Below, piece after piece: positions 1 to 8,848 of a stretch of 54,704 nucleotides of DNA. The stretch spans positions 1-54,704 of IMG/VR virus record IMGVR_UViG_3300008448_000108, one strand, 5' to 3'. The DNA is from a virus. The position numbers and the translations under genes are program-made. Under the pieces are notes generated by a model that searched no databases, was not told the origin of the DNA, and saw only the letters and a program-made list of their open reading frames with translations. The stretch's first letter is position 1. Every line of letters begins with the position of its first letter.

Positions 1-555
1 TGCTGTTGCTGCTGGTGAGGATTCTTCTTCTTCTTCTACTTTTGGCTTTCTTCTAACAAGCGGAGAAAAAAGATTCATAGTTCCTCCCACCAAACCTCTT
101 CCTTGATAAATATTTTCTTCCCAAGGTCCAATTTCTTCAGGCTTAAGTTCATGCCTTCTTTTCCAGTTTTCAGCTATCTCAAACCATGACATTCTTTCAT
201 TTTCTTTTTCTTTCTTCTTTTTGGGATTGACTAATTCATTATATTTTTGTATTATTCTTTCTTTTATTTCTTCATATTCTGCTCTCTTAGGCCTTCCTCT
301 TCCAACCAAAATTACCTTAACCGCAGCCTTGTCAGCAACTGAGTCTGGAAATCTAAAATTAAAACCCTTAATTAGTTTAAATATAACCAGACTAATATCA
401 TCTACTCCAACCTTGCTACTTTCTATAGCCTCGAATATTTTTTTAGGATGGTAAGGATTGTCTTTTAAATATTCATAACATTTTTTGGTAGTCCAATTAT
501 GTCTATTAACGCCTTCAATTAGCTCTTCTATTTCTGCAGGGGTTCTAGCAGCCAT
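1..555 (-). CDS. Hypothetical protein, C-terminus beyond window edge
   Basis: An open frame of at least 185 codons starts at the ATG at 553-555 (protein MAARTPAEIEELIEG...) and runs without a stop to base 1, so the gene is cut by the window edge. The N-terminal 100 residues look helical and moderately charged. They are followed by a Lys/Glu-rich stretch (NPKKKKEKENER) and, near the edge, a run of glutamates. I recognise no family. It is the most distal gene in the head-gene direction and follows the 565-951 gene by nine bases, so it is probably co-transcribed with it. Its position makes a virion or assembly role possible, but nothing in the sequence shows one. Confidence 0.7.
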   Translation of the reverse strand, partial: MAARTPAEIEELIEGVNRHNWTTKKCYEYLKDNPYHPKKIFEAIESSKVGVDDISLVIFKLIKGFNFRFPDSVADKAAVKVILVGRGRPKRAEYEEIKERIIQKYNELVNPKKKKEKENERMSWFEIAENWKRRHELKPEEIGPWEENIYQGRGLVGGTMNLFSPLVRRKPKVEEEEESSPAATA

Positions 556-564
556 ATTTCCACC

Positions 565-951
565 TTATTCTTCATCATATAAAATTGAGTCTATTGCTCG
601 CTCAATTTTGTAAGATAGCTTATGATTTAAAGAATCTGCAGCAAGATTTGCTAAAGAATGAAGTTCTTTTAAGAGGCTCTCTTTTGCAGTTTTATGATCA
701 TCATCTGTAATTTTATCTTTAGCCTTATCCTCATCTACAGCATTATCATCTGCGGCAGCAGTAGCCTTATTAGTATCAGACTGAGCCTTGGCAACATCAC
801 GAATAGATGCTGCAAGATCCCTATTTGCATCGGCTACCTGTTTGATTTGTTGAGCCTTATCTTGTGCTTCTTTTTTAAATATAGATTCTAGCTCCTTCAT
901 AACTTCGCTAGACTCCCAGACTTTATTATCCATATAGTCCCATTTAGACAT
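565..951 (-). CDS. Small alanine-rich coiled-coil protein, unknown function
   Basis: This encodes 128 residues, preceded by an AGGAGA ribosome site a few bases before ATG. Most of the chain (about residues 15-75) is Ala/Lys/Asp/Gln-rich and predicted by eye to form a long helix or coiled coil. The C-terminal third (SLLKELHSLANLAADSL) also looks amphipathic helical. There is no signal peptide, no cysteine and no catalytic motif. It lies between the candidate virion surface protein and the truncated first gene, so a small structural or scaffolding-accessory role is possible, but I do not recognise the family. Confidence 0.65.
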   Translation of the reverse strand: MSKWDYMDNKVWESSEVMKELESIFKKEAQDKAQQIKQVADANRDLAASIRDVAKAQSDTNKATAAADDNAVDEDKAKDKITDDDHKTAKESLLKELHSLANLAADSLNHKLSYKIERAIDSILYDEE

Positions 952-986
952 AATATTCTCCTTTATTTAAAAAATAATAATTAGTA

Positions 987-1014
987 AATATTAGCCTAAT
1001 TGAAAACTAATATT
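987..1014 (-). terminator. Weak AT-rich hairpin after the surface-protein gene
   Basis: An 8-bp perfect inverted repeat (AATATTAG / CTAATATT, 12-base loop) sits at the stop codon of the 1013-1705 gene. On the minus strand a T-rich stretch follows about ten bases later instead of immediately. It could be a weak terminator or an mRNA 3' end, but AT-rich DNA gives such hairpins by chance. Confidence 0.3.
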
Positions 1015-1705
1015 ATAGCCAGAGGAATTCTAGAGTTGAATTTGTAGAGGATGGAGGTCCAGTTACTACGGCAACACCAGGATGAGAAGTGGTTGGTTGT
1101 TTAGTAGTTAGCTTTCCATCTATACCTACATATAGCGTTGCATTTAGGGGATAATTTTGCCTGGTATCAAATTGATCCGTAGCATAAAATCCACGATTGT
1201 AATGAACTGTAACTCTACCACTACCAATAGTAGAATCATCTCCTGGCTGGTTGGCAATTCTATAAGTATAATTTACAATCACCTTAAATGAATCTAATAC
1301 ATCATCTCCATCAGAGTCATAATTAAGAGGTGTTCCAGCCGGAATTATTATTACACCATTTATTGGATTTAATACAACTGATATTGTAGATGTAAAACTA
1401 TTTTCTAACAGATTAGAGAATTGCAAGAACCCATAGGCATCTGCTGAGTTTACAATTTGTCCGCTACCATTTAATTCTGTTGCGCCACCTGAAACTTCAA
1501 CTATTTCATCAATTTGATTTTTGGTAAAAGCTTTGGTTCTAATATCATCAATAATACCAACAGGAGCTGTTCCGTCGCTTATTCCACAAATTATATCGTT
1601 ACCAATTACTTTTAATTGTGCAATCATCCCAGGCTCAAATTCAGCAGTTGGATCTAGGGGGAAACTAACAGGTAATGATGTTCCAGTATGAACTATTCTT
1701 AACAT
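1013..1705 (-). CDS. Putative virion surface (decoration-like) protein
   Basis: This is a 230-residue protein with almost no predicted helix. It is rich in Gly, Thr, Val, Ile and Asn in alternating beta-type patterns, with a turn resembling a Ca-binding loop (NYDSDGDDVLDS) near residues 128-139. The N-terminal part (EPGMIAQLKV...GISDGTAPVGIID) has the feel of head-decoration proteins. The C-terminus ends in a hydrophobic LEFLWL. It has its own GAGG ribosome site and lies just behind a strong terminator (1736-1764), as expected for a highly expressed, separately transcribed virion gene. Its position after the protease-scaffold gene fits a head component. The family is not firmly recognised; a decoration, fibre or minor capsid role are all possible, and it does not look like an HK97-fold major capsid protein. 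Confidence 0.6.
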   Translation of the reverse strand: MLRIVHTGTSLPVSFPLDPTAEFEPGMIAQLKVIGNDIICGISDGTAPVGIIDDIRTKAFTKNQIDEIVEVSGGATELNGSGQIVNSADAYGFLQFSNLLENSFTSTISVVLNPINGVIIIPAGTPLNYDSDGDDVLDSFKVIVNYTYRIANQPGDDSTIGSGRVTVHYNRGFYATDQFDTRQNYPLNATLYVGIDGKLTTKQPTTSHPGVAVVTGPPSSTNSTLEFLWL

Positions 1706-1735
1706 TTTAACCTCTAAATTATAATAAATATTAAT

Positions 1736-1764
1736 AAAAAAGAGGGAGGTTTTAGCCTCCCTCT
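1736..1764 (-). terminator. Strong rho-independent terminator
   Basis: A perfect 9-bp GC-rich stem (AGAGGGAGG / CCTCCCTCT, 6-base loop) is followed on the minus strand by an uninterrupted T tract (bases 1741-1736). It lies about 30 bases after the stop of the 1794-2645 gene and ends the transcript coming from the protease-scaffold region. It therefore isolates the 1013-1705 gene, which would need its own promoter in the roughly 30 AT-rich bases between. Confidence 0.88.
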
Positions 1765-1793
1765 CTAATTTATACTTTAGTATAAATTATATT

Positions 1794-2645
1794 TTAGCCT
1801 TTTTTGATATTTAAAATGGTGGCCTGAATTATATCTCCGGTCATTCTGTCGCCTTCGGTATATGAATCCTTAGCCATTTTAACAAGCTCGGCTACTACTT
1901 GATATTTTCCTGCTGCCTTAACAATCGCTTCTTCCTTGATTTCTGAGGCGGTGATGGCAACCATATCTGCTGCGAAGCCATTTCCGCTACCTCTTAACTC
2001 TGAAGCAATTTTGCCAAGTTCAGCAACTACATACTTTGCCTTATCGTCAACTAATGAGGCAATATCACGCTCAACGGTCAACTTATTATTTTTTGCTTGA
2101 GAGGCATTCTTGATTTGTGCTGCTTCGGTTTCTACAACTTTTGCTGCACTGACTGCACCCTTTGCTCTAAGTGACTTGGCAACTTTTGATAACTCATTTT
2201 CTATACGCTTTGATTCTTTATCAAAAGCTGCATCATCTGCCTGGAAAGAATTGTTATCGAAGTTTCTTTGGCTTATTGCGTTATCTCTTGATTCTGAGCA
2301 TTTGCACTTTCTAGATTTGCAAGCTTTGCATACCTTGTCTTTTGCATAGCCAGAAACTTCCGACATACTATCGCAAGCTGCATTATTATCATGAGCATAA
2401 CCACAATAGGAGCAATTGTTATCATCAGAATGGTGTTCAATCTTTTTATCAAGCCCATGCGATACTTTTTCTTCTGCGCCATCTTCCGAGCTATCAACGA
2501 GGTAGTCTGCAGCCTCATCTTCAGAAATCTTGCTGGCTTCTTTCTTAATATCAGAGAAGTTGCTAGCTTTAGCTTTCTTTAGGGCAGAAACTCTTGCTTG
2601 AAAATTTTTAGCAAGCTCTTCTGCCATGTATTTATTGCCTATCAT
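1794..2645 (-). CDS. Lys/Ala-rich protein with cysteine cluster and three helical repeats
   Basis: This is a 283-residue protein with an AAGGAG ribosome site. Three parts are visible: an acidic helical N-terminus (residues 1-75); a Cys/His-rich patch (about 78-120, CSYCGYAH then CKACKSRKCKC) that could bind zinc; and a C-terminal half made of three related ~30-residue helical units, each of the form V-A-[ED]-L-x-K-[VIM]-A-x-S/D ... A-x-x-[VI] ... I-K. It follows the protease-scaffold gene by nine bases and ends before a terminator. Position and composition suggest a head-assembly or internal virion protein. I do not recognise a family. Confidence 0.7.
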   Translation of the reverse strand: MIGNKYMAEELAKNFQARVSALKKAKASNFSDIKKEASKISEDEAADYLVDSSEDGAEEKVSHGLDKKIEHHSDDNNCSYCGYAHDNNAACDSMSEVSGYAKDKVCKACKSRKCKCSESRDNAISQRNFDNNSFQADDAAFDKESKRIENELSKVAKSLRAKGAVSAAKVVETEAAQIKNASQAKNNKLTVERDIASLVDDKAKYVVAELGKIASELRGSGNGFAADMVAITASEIKEEAIVKAAGKYQVVAELVKMAKDSYTEGDRMTGDIIQATILNIKKG

Positions 2646-2654
2646 GATAACTCC

Positions 2655-5600
2655 TTAATCCCAGAGGGAGGCGAGTGTTTTTGCGTCAACCTTGCCAGAG
2701 TTGGTGGTTGCATTGGTTTGTTCACCATCATCATTTAGTCCAATATTCAATCCAGAAACATCAGATGCGGTCTTTACGTGTGAGACGGTACCCTGGAAGT
2801 TTGCTACAGAGCGCTTGAATGCTTCAAATGCTTTGTCATCAAAGTCCATCATGGTATCAACCTGACGATCTAGAGCTGGACGAGATTGAGCAATCATGCC
2901 CTTTCTCTGCATTTCCATGGCAACGTTATAAGCTCTACGTAGCTTTACTCTGTAAGATTCGCGTTCTTCTTCTGCCTTCTTGTTGAGGAATGACTTTTCT
3001 AGAGCTTCTTTTACAGAATCTGCCTTATCTTCAGATTTATTCATGTGCATTTTATCTTTGCTCATGTGCATCTTATCCTTGCTCATATCGTCCTTAGCCT
3101 CATCTAGGGCCATATCCTCATCAGATTCATTATCGTCAGATTCGTCACCACCTAGGAATCCAAAATCATCATCCTCATCTCCCTCAAAACCTTCACCTTC
3201 TTCGTCTAGCTCAGATCCTTCATCTTCACCGACTTCATCATCTCCTTCATAATCTTCATCTTCATCGGCTTGATCATCAGTTGGCCACTGCTTACCAGAT
3301 CCTCTTGGGAAGTCGATATCATCATAGCTGCTAAATGACATATCTTGATGTGGTTTATATTCCATCTTGCTTCCATCAAGTACCTCGATACCGCTAGCAA
3401 CCTTTACCATATTTCTGCGAGCAACTTTTAACATCTCTAGTCTGCGAGCTTTTCTCATGCTTAAAGCTGCTGTAACTAGACCATCTGAAGCCTCATTACC
3501 TTCTTCATCATTAGCTTCATCATCAGCTAAATAAGAACCTTCTCCAGTTTCTGCTTCGAAATCCTCTGCACTATTATCAATACCATGACCATGCTGTGCT
3601 TTCTTAACTAGATCGCTATAAAGAGAGTTTGCAGCCTTGACTAAGGTACCAGACTTAGAAATGATGTTAGAGAATTCTCTTACGGCTTCTTTGGTTATGT
3701 TATTTAGATCTGCACGTTGCTTGGCAGTTAGAAGATTTCTTCTATCGTAGGTTTCGCATAGAAGAGCTAGCTCATCAGCTGAATCTTTTGACTCAGCAAG
3801 GGCAATCTTTAGATTGCTCATTAGCCTTCTTGATAGCGCCATCTTTTCTTCGCCACCAGCACCTTCTACATCTACACCTGGTTTGTTACCAACGTTTACG
3901 TTGATATCTACATCTTCACCACCAGATAGCTTATTGACTGCATCTCTAATTTTTTCAATATTGTCTTCCATAACAACTAGTGAATCTTCAACTACTTGCT
4001 TTGGAGCCTTGTCCTCTTCACCTTCGCCCTCTGCGCCTTCTGGACCCATATCTGGACCGCCTGGTGGTGGAGGTGGTGGTGCACCCATATCTGGACCGCC
4101 TGGTGGTGGAGGTGGAGGTGGACCCATATCTGGACCGCCTGGTGGTGGAGGTGGTGGTGCAGCCTGGCCGCGCTTGGTTAGTAAGCCACCAACATAATCT
4201 AGTCCGTTTTCACGAATCTGGGCGATAACTGCACGAGCATAATCCTTGCTGTTAATCCAATTCCAATTTTCTTCGAGTCTTGGGCCAAAAATATCTCTTG
4301 CAGTTGCTGCAATAACTAGCTTGTCGCCAGCAAAAACTTCAAAAGATGAAGCGGCCTTATTGATGGAGCCATTTGCTCCTCTCTTGTGCCTAAAGCGAGT
4401 AGATAGTGCTGGACCATTATATCCGGCACGCTTTTGCATTGTTTTTACCTTTTCATCACCAGGAAACATACCTTCGTCACCACCCATTGACTTGCCCTGG
4501 TGCATTTGCTTGTCATCTGCCCAGTATTTGTGGTAATCTTCTGACTTAAAGCCCTTTGGTTCTACACCCTCAGAACCACCTTGATGATAGGCAATCTTCT
4601 TTCTCATAGCTTCTAGCTTGGCTCTCTTTAGTTGCTCCTTGACCTTTTCATCGCCAGGAACCATACCTTCATCACCACCCATTGACTTGCCCTGGTGCAT
4701 TTGCTTATCATCTGCCCAGTACTTGTGGTAATCTTCTGACTTAAAGCCCTTTGGCTCTACGCCCTCAGAACCACCTTGGTGGTAAGCTAGTTTACGACGT
4801 AATGCAGCGCGCTTGCGCAATCTTGACTCATTCATAATTTCCTCCATAATGGAACTTAATTTAACGGTATTTGTGTCATCAATAGATGCAGTTGATAATT
4901 GATCATCAGAAAGATCTACACTTAGTAGATCTCCCTCTGGACTAAATGTATTTGGATGTGATTCAGTGATTCCACTGGTCACTCCAGACTCAGGAAAAGC
5001 AACATTAGAAATGCCTCTGAGAGTTGGATTAACTCCCTCACTATCCATTGAGGTAAAAGATTCTTCAATTGGATATTCTCTAGCAGATGCAATTTTTTCA
5101 ATTATATTTTCACCAAGCATCTTCTTTATTACACTAGACTTTTCTGGATCAGTTAGGGCGTTTGCAACTTCTACAGCCATAACAGCTTCTTCAAGGACAT
5201 TCTTTTTTGTTTTTAGGCTAGATGTTTTTGTAAAGCCATTGGTATTTAGATATCCCCTTACAATCTTTTGTCTTTGTTCTAGAGAGCATCCATTTTCTCC
5301 ACAGACAGATCCTAAAAGCATATCTAAATCATTAGCAGTCTTATCATCTAGTTTTTTATACAAAGTATCTGTATCTACACCATAAGATTTTAATTCTTCA
5401 TCGTGTTTTTGAATTGAGGCAAAGCATCTTAATAGTATAGCTCCAGGCTCTGCCGGCTGAACAACCAAGCTATATTCAATGGGGTTTAATCCAACGTTAA
5501 TTTCTCCCCAGGCTTGTTTCTTAGTAATATGGTCACAATATTGCTTTGGAGTAGAAGCTCTATTTCCGCACTCGGAGCAGATAGAGGTAGAAACTGCAGT

Positions 5601-6149
5601 ACCCATTGAGCCATATCTAACAACACCAGTCTGAACTTTTCTTGCAAGATCTGGATAATTTACCTTATCTAGTGCGCAGAGTCCAACTATTTGCTTAAGC
5701 TTCTCGTCATAGTGAGTATCAAGAATAACTCCTCTGACGCCATCTACTGAGTCAGACTTATGATCTACGCAGAGTGGTCTTCCAATCCAATTCCTTGCTG
5801 CCTTCTTTAATTCTGATTCTGGAAATATATCATTGTTATTATTTTTGTGTGGCTTAACATTTCCATGCCACTTCCAGTTATCATCAAAATGCCCCCAAGC
5901 ATTTTCTTTGCCAATCTTTTTAAGATTGCCATTATCATCTATAGTGCATACCTCTGCTGACTTTAAAAATATAATTGAGAAATAAAGAAAGTCATCAGAT
6001 CGTGGGGCGATTGCCTTAATTGTTTGAGCAAACTTATTTAATCTATCAGTGACCTCTGCACTTGCATGAGCTTCAAATTCTGAAGGTGAAATAGCTTGGA
6101 CTACGCTTTCATCTGTATGGCCGATTTTTAAAAAATTATGTGTTGACAT
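2655..6149 (-). CDS. Prohead protease fused to long scaffold-like region
   Basis: This is a 1164-residue protein. Residues 100-235 resemble phage prohead maturation proteases: GRPLCVDH (His130) within a 'new boundary/diversion' type region, YGSMGT (Ser181) as candidate nucleophile, then a four-ligand Cys/His cluster (C191, C194, C205, H207) and the family-like run GLNPIEYSLVVQP. The rest is low complexity, like an assembly core: two 65-residue near-identical tandem repeats (about 448-567), three PPPPPPGGPDMG-type units (about 661-703), helical segments, and a strongly acidic stretch (about 950-1055). Typical proteases of this kind are 200-250 residues, so this is a protease-scaffold fusion in one chain. 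It lies downstream of terminase and portal, in canonical head-gene order. The protease call is by motif; the catalytic residues are inferred. Confidence 0.8.
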   Translation of the reverse strand: MSTHNFLKIGHTDESVVQAISPSEFEAHASAEVTDRLNKFAQTIKAIAPRSDDFLYFSIIFLKSAEVCTIDDNGNLKKIGKENAWGHFDDNWKWHGNVKPHKNNNNDIFPESELKKAARNWIGRPLCVDHKSDSVDGVRGVILDTHYDEKLKQIVGLCALDKVNYPDLARKVQTGVVRYGSMGTAVSTSICSECGNRASTPKQYCDHITKKQAWGEINVGLNPIEYSLVVQPAEPGAILLRCFASIQKHDEELKSYGVDTDTLYKKLDDKTANDLDMLLGSVCGENGCSLEQRQKIVRGYLNTNGFTKTSSLKTKKNVLEEAVMAVEVANALTDPEKSSVIKKMLGENIIEKIASAREYPIEESFTSMDSEGVNPTLRGISNVAFPESGVTSGITESHPNTFSPEGDLLSVDLSDDQLSTASIDDTNTVKLSSIMEEIMNESRLRKRAALRRKLAYHQGGSEGVEPKGFKSEDYHKYWADDKQMHQGKSMGGDEGMVPGDEKVKEQLKRAKLEAMRKKIAYHQGGSEGVEPKGFKSEDYHKYWADDKQMHQGKSMGGDEGMFPGDEKVKTMQKRAGYNGPALSTRFRHKRGANGSINKAASSFEVFAGDKLVIAATARDIFGPRLEENWNWINSKDYARAVIAQIRENGLDYVGGLLTKRGQAAPPPPPPGGPDMGPPPPPPPGGPDMGAPPPPPPGGPDMGPEGAEGEGEEDKAPKQVVEDSLVVMEDNIEKIRDAVNKLSGGEDVDINVNVGNKPGVDVEGAGGEEKMALSRRLMSNLKIALAESKDSADELALLCETYDRRNLLTAKQRADLNNITKEAVREFSNIISKSGTLVKAANSLYSDLVKKAQHGHGIDNSAEDFEAETGEGSYLADDEANDEEGNEASDGLVTAALSMRKARRLEMLKVARRNMVKVASGIEVLDGSKMEYKPHQDMSFSSYDDIDFPRGSGKQWPTDDQADEDEDYEGDDEVGEDEGSELDEEGEGFEGDEDDDFGFLGGDESDDNESDEDMALDEAKDDMSKDKMHMSKDKMHMNKSEDKADSVKEALEKSFLNKKAEEERESYRVKLRRAYNVAMEMQRKGMIAQSRPALDRQVDTMMDFDDKAFEAFKRSVANFQGTVSHVKTASDVSGLNIGLNDDGEQTNATTNSGKVDAKTLASLWD
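4446..4607 (-). repeat. 65-codon direct repeat, copy 2 (coding)
   Basis: Second copy in translation order of a near-identical unit inside the protease-scaffold gene, with a period of exactly 195 bases. It encodes AYHQGGSEGVEPKG... through GDEGM-PGDEKVK. Differences between copies are mostly third-position changes, so the protein repeat is under selection or was recently converted. Confidence 0.9.
4641..4802 (-). repeat. 65-codon direct repeat, copy 1 (coding)
   Basis: First copy in translation order of the same unit. Apart from a few flanking residues and one V/F difference (GDEGMVPG versus GDEGMFPG), the amino-acid sequence matches the second copy. Confidence 0.9.
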
Positions 6150-6211
6150 TTTTTTCCTTGAAAATTCAAAATAGTTTATTTTATTAGCTGTTTCAAAAAT
6201 TGTGTAAAAAA

Positions 6212-8035
6212 TTAATCAGATAAAATTACCAAACCAAGTATATCTGAATTAATATGTTTTTTACCCTTATCTATAGATGATTTCAAATCTTCTATTGTTT
6301 TTTCGTAAGCGGTAGTTTTTTGAGTTAGGATATTTATAAATTCTGGGGATGTAATTTGTTCTAATAAATTAAAAACTTCATCAATTGAATCAGAACTAGA
6401 TTTGGCGCTGCTAGTTAAAGATTCAATAACCTGGGGAGTTATAGTGCTATCTTTAATATTATTTAAAATTTTTATAGAGTCTCTTAAGTCAATAAGTATA
6501 TTTTTAAACTTTTCACGATTGTTTTTACAAGATTGATTATACTGGCCCTTTGTATTTTTTATTGCTTCAGGATTCTTTTCATTTAATTTATTATACTCTT
6601 CTACATTCTTTTTTAGGCCATCCAGAGACTCATTGCTTAAGTTAAAGGCATTCTCTAATTTTTTATAAACATCCTTTGCCATGTTCTTGGTGTCATCTGG
6701 AACTGGCACTCCTGCTCGCTTGAGTATTGTAGGATCAGTATAAATCTTATAATCCTGATTGCCATATTTTTTTCTAAAAGAATTTATTATATCATTAGCA
6801 CCAGAGTCTTTTGGAATGGATTGAATCTCAAAGTTTGGATACTCTCCAAAATGAAGATTATATTTTGATGCAATAATTTCCTTTAAATACTTTGGATTAG
6901 GAAATCTTGTTACTACTATAGGCTTAGATTTTTTGTCATAAGAAACCTTTCTTAATGCAGAAAGCATCTTAAAATCATCATTAGATAATGTTTTCATAAA
7001 ATTATCTAAGCTTTTGTTTAGGCTAATAATAATTCCGGCGTCTTTCTTTAAGCCCTTAGACAAGATGGCTTCTACATTTAAATCTTTATATACTTCTTGG
7101 CCTGAGGCATTCTTAATAATAGAGGCTGTATGCCCACCAAGCTTTCTATAAGGTCTATCTACTTCTGTATCTTCAGATACTTTATAAACCCTAATGGTTG
7201 GTGACTGCTCAATTAATCCATCAAAATCAAATATATGAATTTCTTTTTTGGATGGCTTTAAAACATTAGAGATAAAATTAGAAAATATTCTATTTTTTGA
7301 TGCAGTCTTAACAATATTATTATTTACATTTAAAATTGGAAATGACTTCCAACTAGATACAGAATTATTTCCAAGTGTAGAATATTTTATAATGATATTT
7401 TTAGATCCAAAATTTTTTGATATTTTATTTAGTTCACCAATCTTCTTTGAAAATGCATCATGCTTACTAGAGAAGGAAACCCGATTCCCATGACAAAGCC
7501 CTAGTCTGTCAGATAATCCTCCGCATATTTCCAATACATTCTTAACGTCTGCACATCCAAACGTGGCTAGTGTTCCAGGTTGAATATTTCTATAAATCTT
7601 TTTTATTTTATCATTTTTATCTATAAATAAAATGTCTATAGGAAACTTTACAGAACCCATATGATATACAACATCTTCAGGTCTGGAATACTCAAAGACT
7701 AATCCAGCAGACTCAGACAAGTTATCATAAGTTTGCAGTCCTGCAATTTTTTGCTGCATAGTCTTTGCAATATCACAAGAAAATGTTGCAAGAATATCTT
7801 CATCGCTATAGATATCTACACTTAATGTCGATTCTTTTTTATCTTTATCTTTGGCGTAATCTTCCTGTGGTGGACTTATGATGCCACCACTACCATATCC
7901 AAATGGTTCTGGCATAGGATTATGAGATTCTCCTATGGCAAAAGTAGAACGTTCTTGAGAATCTTTTTCTCTAGAAGTTTCTGCACCCATTTCTTTTTCT
8001 TCTGATCCAATCCAAGGCCATGCTTTCTTTTTCAT
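6212..8035 (-). CDS. DUF192 domain fused to HAD-like region and coiled coil
   Basis: This is a 607-residue protein. Residues 81-188 match the DUF192 (UPF0127) pattern: an A-x-T-x-x-Q-K-x-x-GL start, GLVFEY, the Y-H-M-G-S-V-K-F-P-I-D-I-L-F-I-D core, a P-G-T-L-A-T-F-G turn, and a VLEICGG end. Residues 265-450 begin with IHIFDFDG (Asp270, Asp272), resembling HAD-phosphatase motif I, and contain PIVVTRFPN, which could be motif II; the other HAD motifs are unclear. Residues 455-607 are helical and Lys/Glu-rich. The start shares a base with the previous stop (TAATG). DUF192 proteins are usually short, secreted and of unknown function, so this cytoplasmic fusion among head genes is unusual. A virion or assembly role is inferred from position only. 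Confidence 0.75.
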   Translation of the reverse strand: MKKKAWPWIGSEEKEMGAETSREKDSQERSTFAIGESHNPMPEPFGYGSGGIISPPQEDYAKDKDKKESTLSVDIYSDEDILATFSCDIAKTMQQKIAGLQTYDNLSESAGLVFEYSRPEDVVYHMGSVKFPIDILFIDKNDKIKKIYRNIQPGTLATFGCADVKNVLEICGGLSDRLGLCHGNRVSFSSKHDAFSKKIGELNKISKNFGSKNIIIKYSTLGNNSVSSWKSFPILNVNNNIVKTASKNRIFSNFISNVLKPSKKEIHIFDFDGLIEQSPTIRVYKVSEDTEVDRPYRKLGGHTASIIKNASGQEVYKDLNVEAILSKGLKKDAGIIISLNKSLDNFMKTLSNDDFKMLSALRKVSYDKKSKPIVVTRFPNPKYLKEIIASKYNLHFGEYPNFEIQSIPKDSGANDIINSFRKKYGNQDYKIYTDPTILKRAGVPVPDDTKNMAKDVYKKLENAFNLSNESLDGLKKNVEEYNKLNEKNPEAIKNTKGQYNQSCKNNREKFKNILIDLRDSIKILNNIKDSTITPQVIESLTSSAKSSSDSIDEVFNLLEQITSPEFINILTQKTTAYEKTIEDLKSSIDKGKKHINSDILGLVILSD

Positions 8036-8322
8036 TATAGCACCTTCATTAATTCGTTAATTACCATTCTAATAAAAACCTGATCTCTGCCATTTAAAAT
8101 ATTTTTTATTAGACCAATACTTACGCCAATAGCTGCACCGCCAGGATTTTTCTTGCTTGATATATCAGCCACTGGAAGCTTATACACTCTAGATCTAATA
8201 TTTGGATAAGCCTTATTTTTTGATTCAATAGACATTCTTCCAATAATAACATCTACAATGTCTCGAATTTGCTCTGCAACATATTTTGGATTATCAGGAA
8301 ATCCCCTTGCTTCTTTTTTCAT
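8035..8322 (-). CDS. Small hypothetical protein between portal and DUF192 genes
   Basis: This encodes 95 residues beginning MKKEARGFPDNPKYVAEQIRD. I use the ATG at 8320-8322 because GAGGG lies six bases before it and because the longer frame starting at 8391 would run 70 bases into the upstream gene. The protein is mixed helical with a Gly/Ala stretch (GGAAIGVSIGL) that looks like a buried turn-helix. No family is recognised. Translation is probably coupled to the upstream gene, whose stop lies one base away. Confidence 0.7.
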   Translation of the reverse strand: MKKEARGFPDNPKYVAEQIRDIVDVIIGRMSIESKNKAYPNIRSRVYKLPVADISSKKNPGGAAIGVSIGLIKNILNGRDQVFIRMVINELMKVL

Positions 8323-8323
8323 A

Positions 8324-8848
8324 TTATCCCTCAGAAAGATATTGACTTGCTCTATGTAGCACCTTTTTATAAGCAGATCTTTTGCATTCATCTAGATTTT
8401 TGTTTCTCATATTTTCTAACAGAATGGTCCTACTATAAATTTTTGTTAGCTTCTTGATTACTTCATTGCTATCTGATATATCTGCTCTTTTTATTTTTAC
8501 AATTAACTTGTTAAATAATGATGTTGGGTTTTCATAAATTGTTTCTGCAAATTTTGCAATCAAAAAGTCTGTAAAATTTGCGAGTGCTTCTTCCCCATCA
8601 GAGTCCATTGAATCTCCTAAGGACACTAACACATTTAGGAGATCATCTTCATCAGACTTGTTAGAGATATTATCTGTATTTCTAGAGTTATCATTATTTG
8701 ACTTTGGGTTATCAAAAGATCCATATAACTCACTAAGAACTGGCCCTGCAGATACCATTCCAGTTGTAGATGTGGAGTAGCTGCCGTCTGCTGGTTTGGG
8801 CATACTTATCTCTGAAGCCTCACCACTATAGTAAGATATTTTCTTCAT
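8324..8848 (-). CDS. Hypothetical protein, disordered N-terminus and helical C-terminus
   Basis: This is a 174-residue protein. The first 70 residues are Ser/Asn/Asp-rich and look disordered; from residue 70 on, several amphipathic helices follow (LLNVLVSLGD, ALANFTDFLIAKFAETI, VIKKLTKIYSRTILL). The start overlaps the stop of the upstream gene by four bases (ATGA type), indicating translational coupling. It belongs to the portal-proximal cluster. No family is recognised. Confidence 0.65.
   Translation of the reverse strand: MKKISYYSGEASEISMPKPADGSYSTSTTGMVSAGPVLSELYGSFDNPKSNNDNSRNTDNISNKSDEDDLLNVLVSLGDSMDSDGEEALANFTDFLIAKFAETIYENPTSLFNKLIVKIKRADISDSNEVIKKLTKIYSRTILLENMRNKNLDECKRSAYKKVLHRASQYLSEG

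Noticed and set aside
1013-1705. Major capsid protein
   Set aside because: The protein is too short and all-beta, without HK97-fold features; called only a candidate surface protein.
3814-4228. Plus-strand ORFs rich in Gly/Trp opposite the protease-scaffold gene
   Set aside because: They are shadows of the Pro-rich and Gly-rich minus-strand codons and have no ribosome sites.
8035-8391. Longer start for the small gene at 8391
   Set aside because: It would overlap the upstream gene by almost 70 bases; GAGGG supports 8322.
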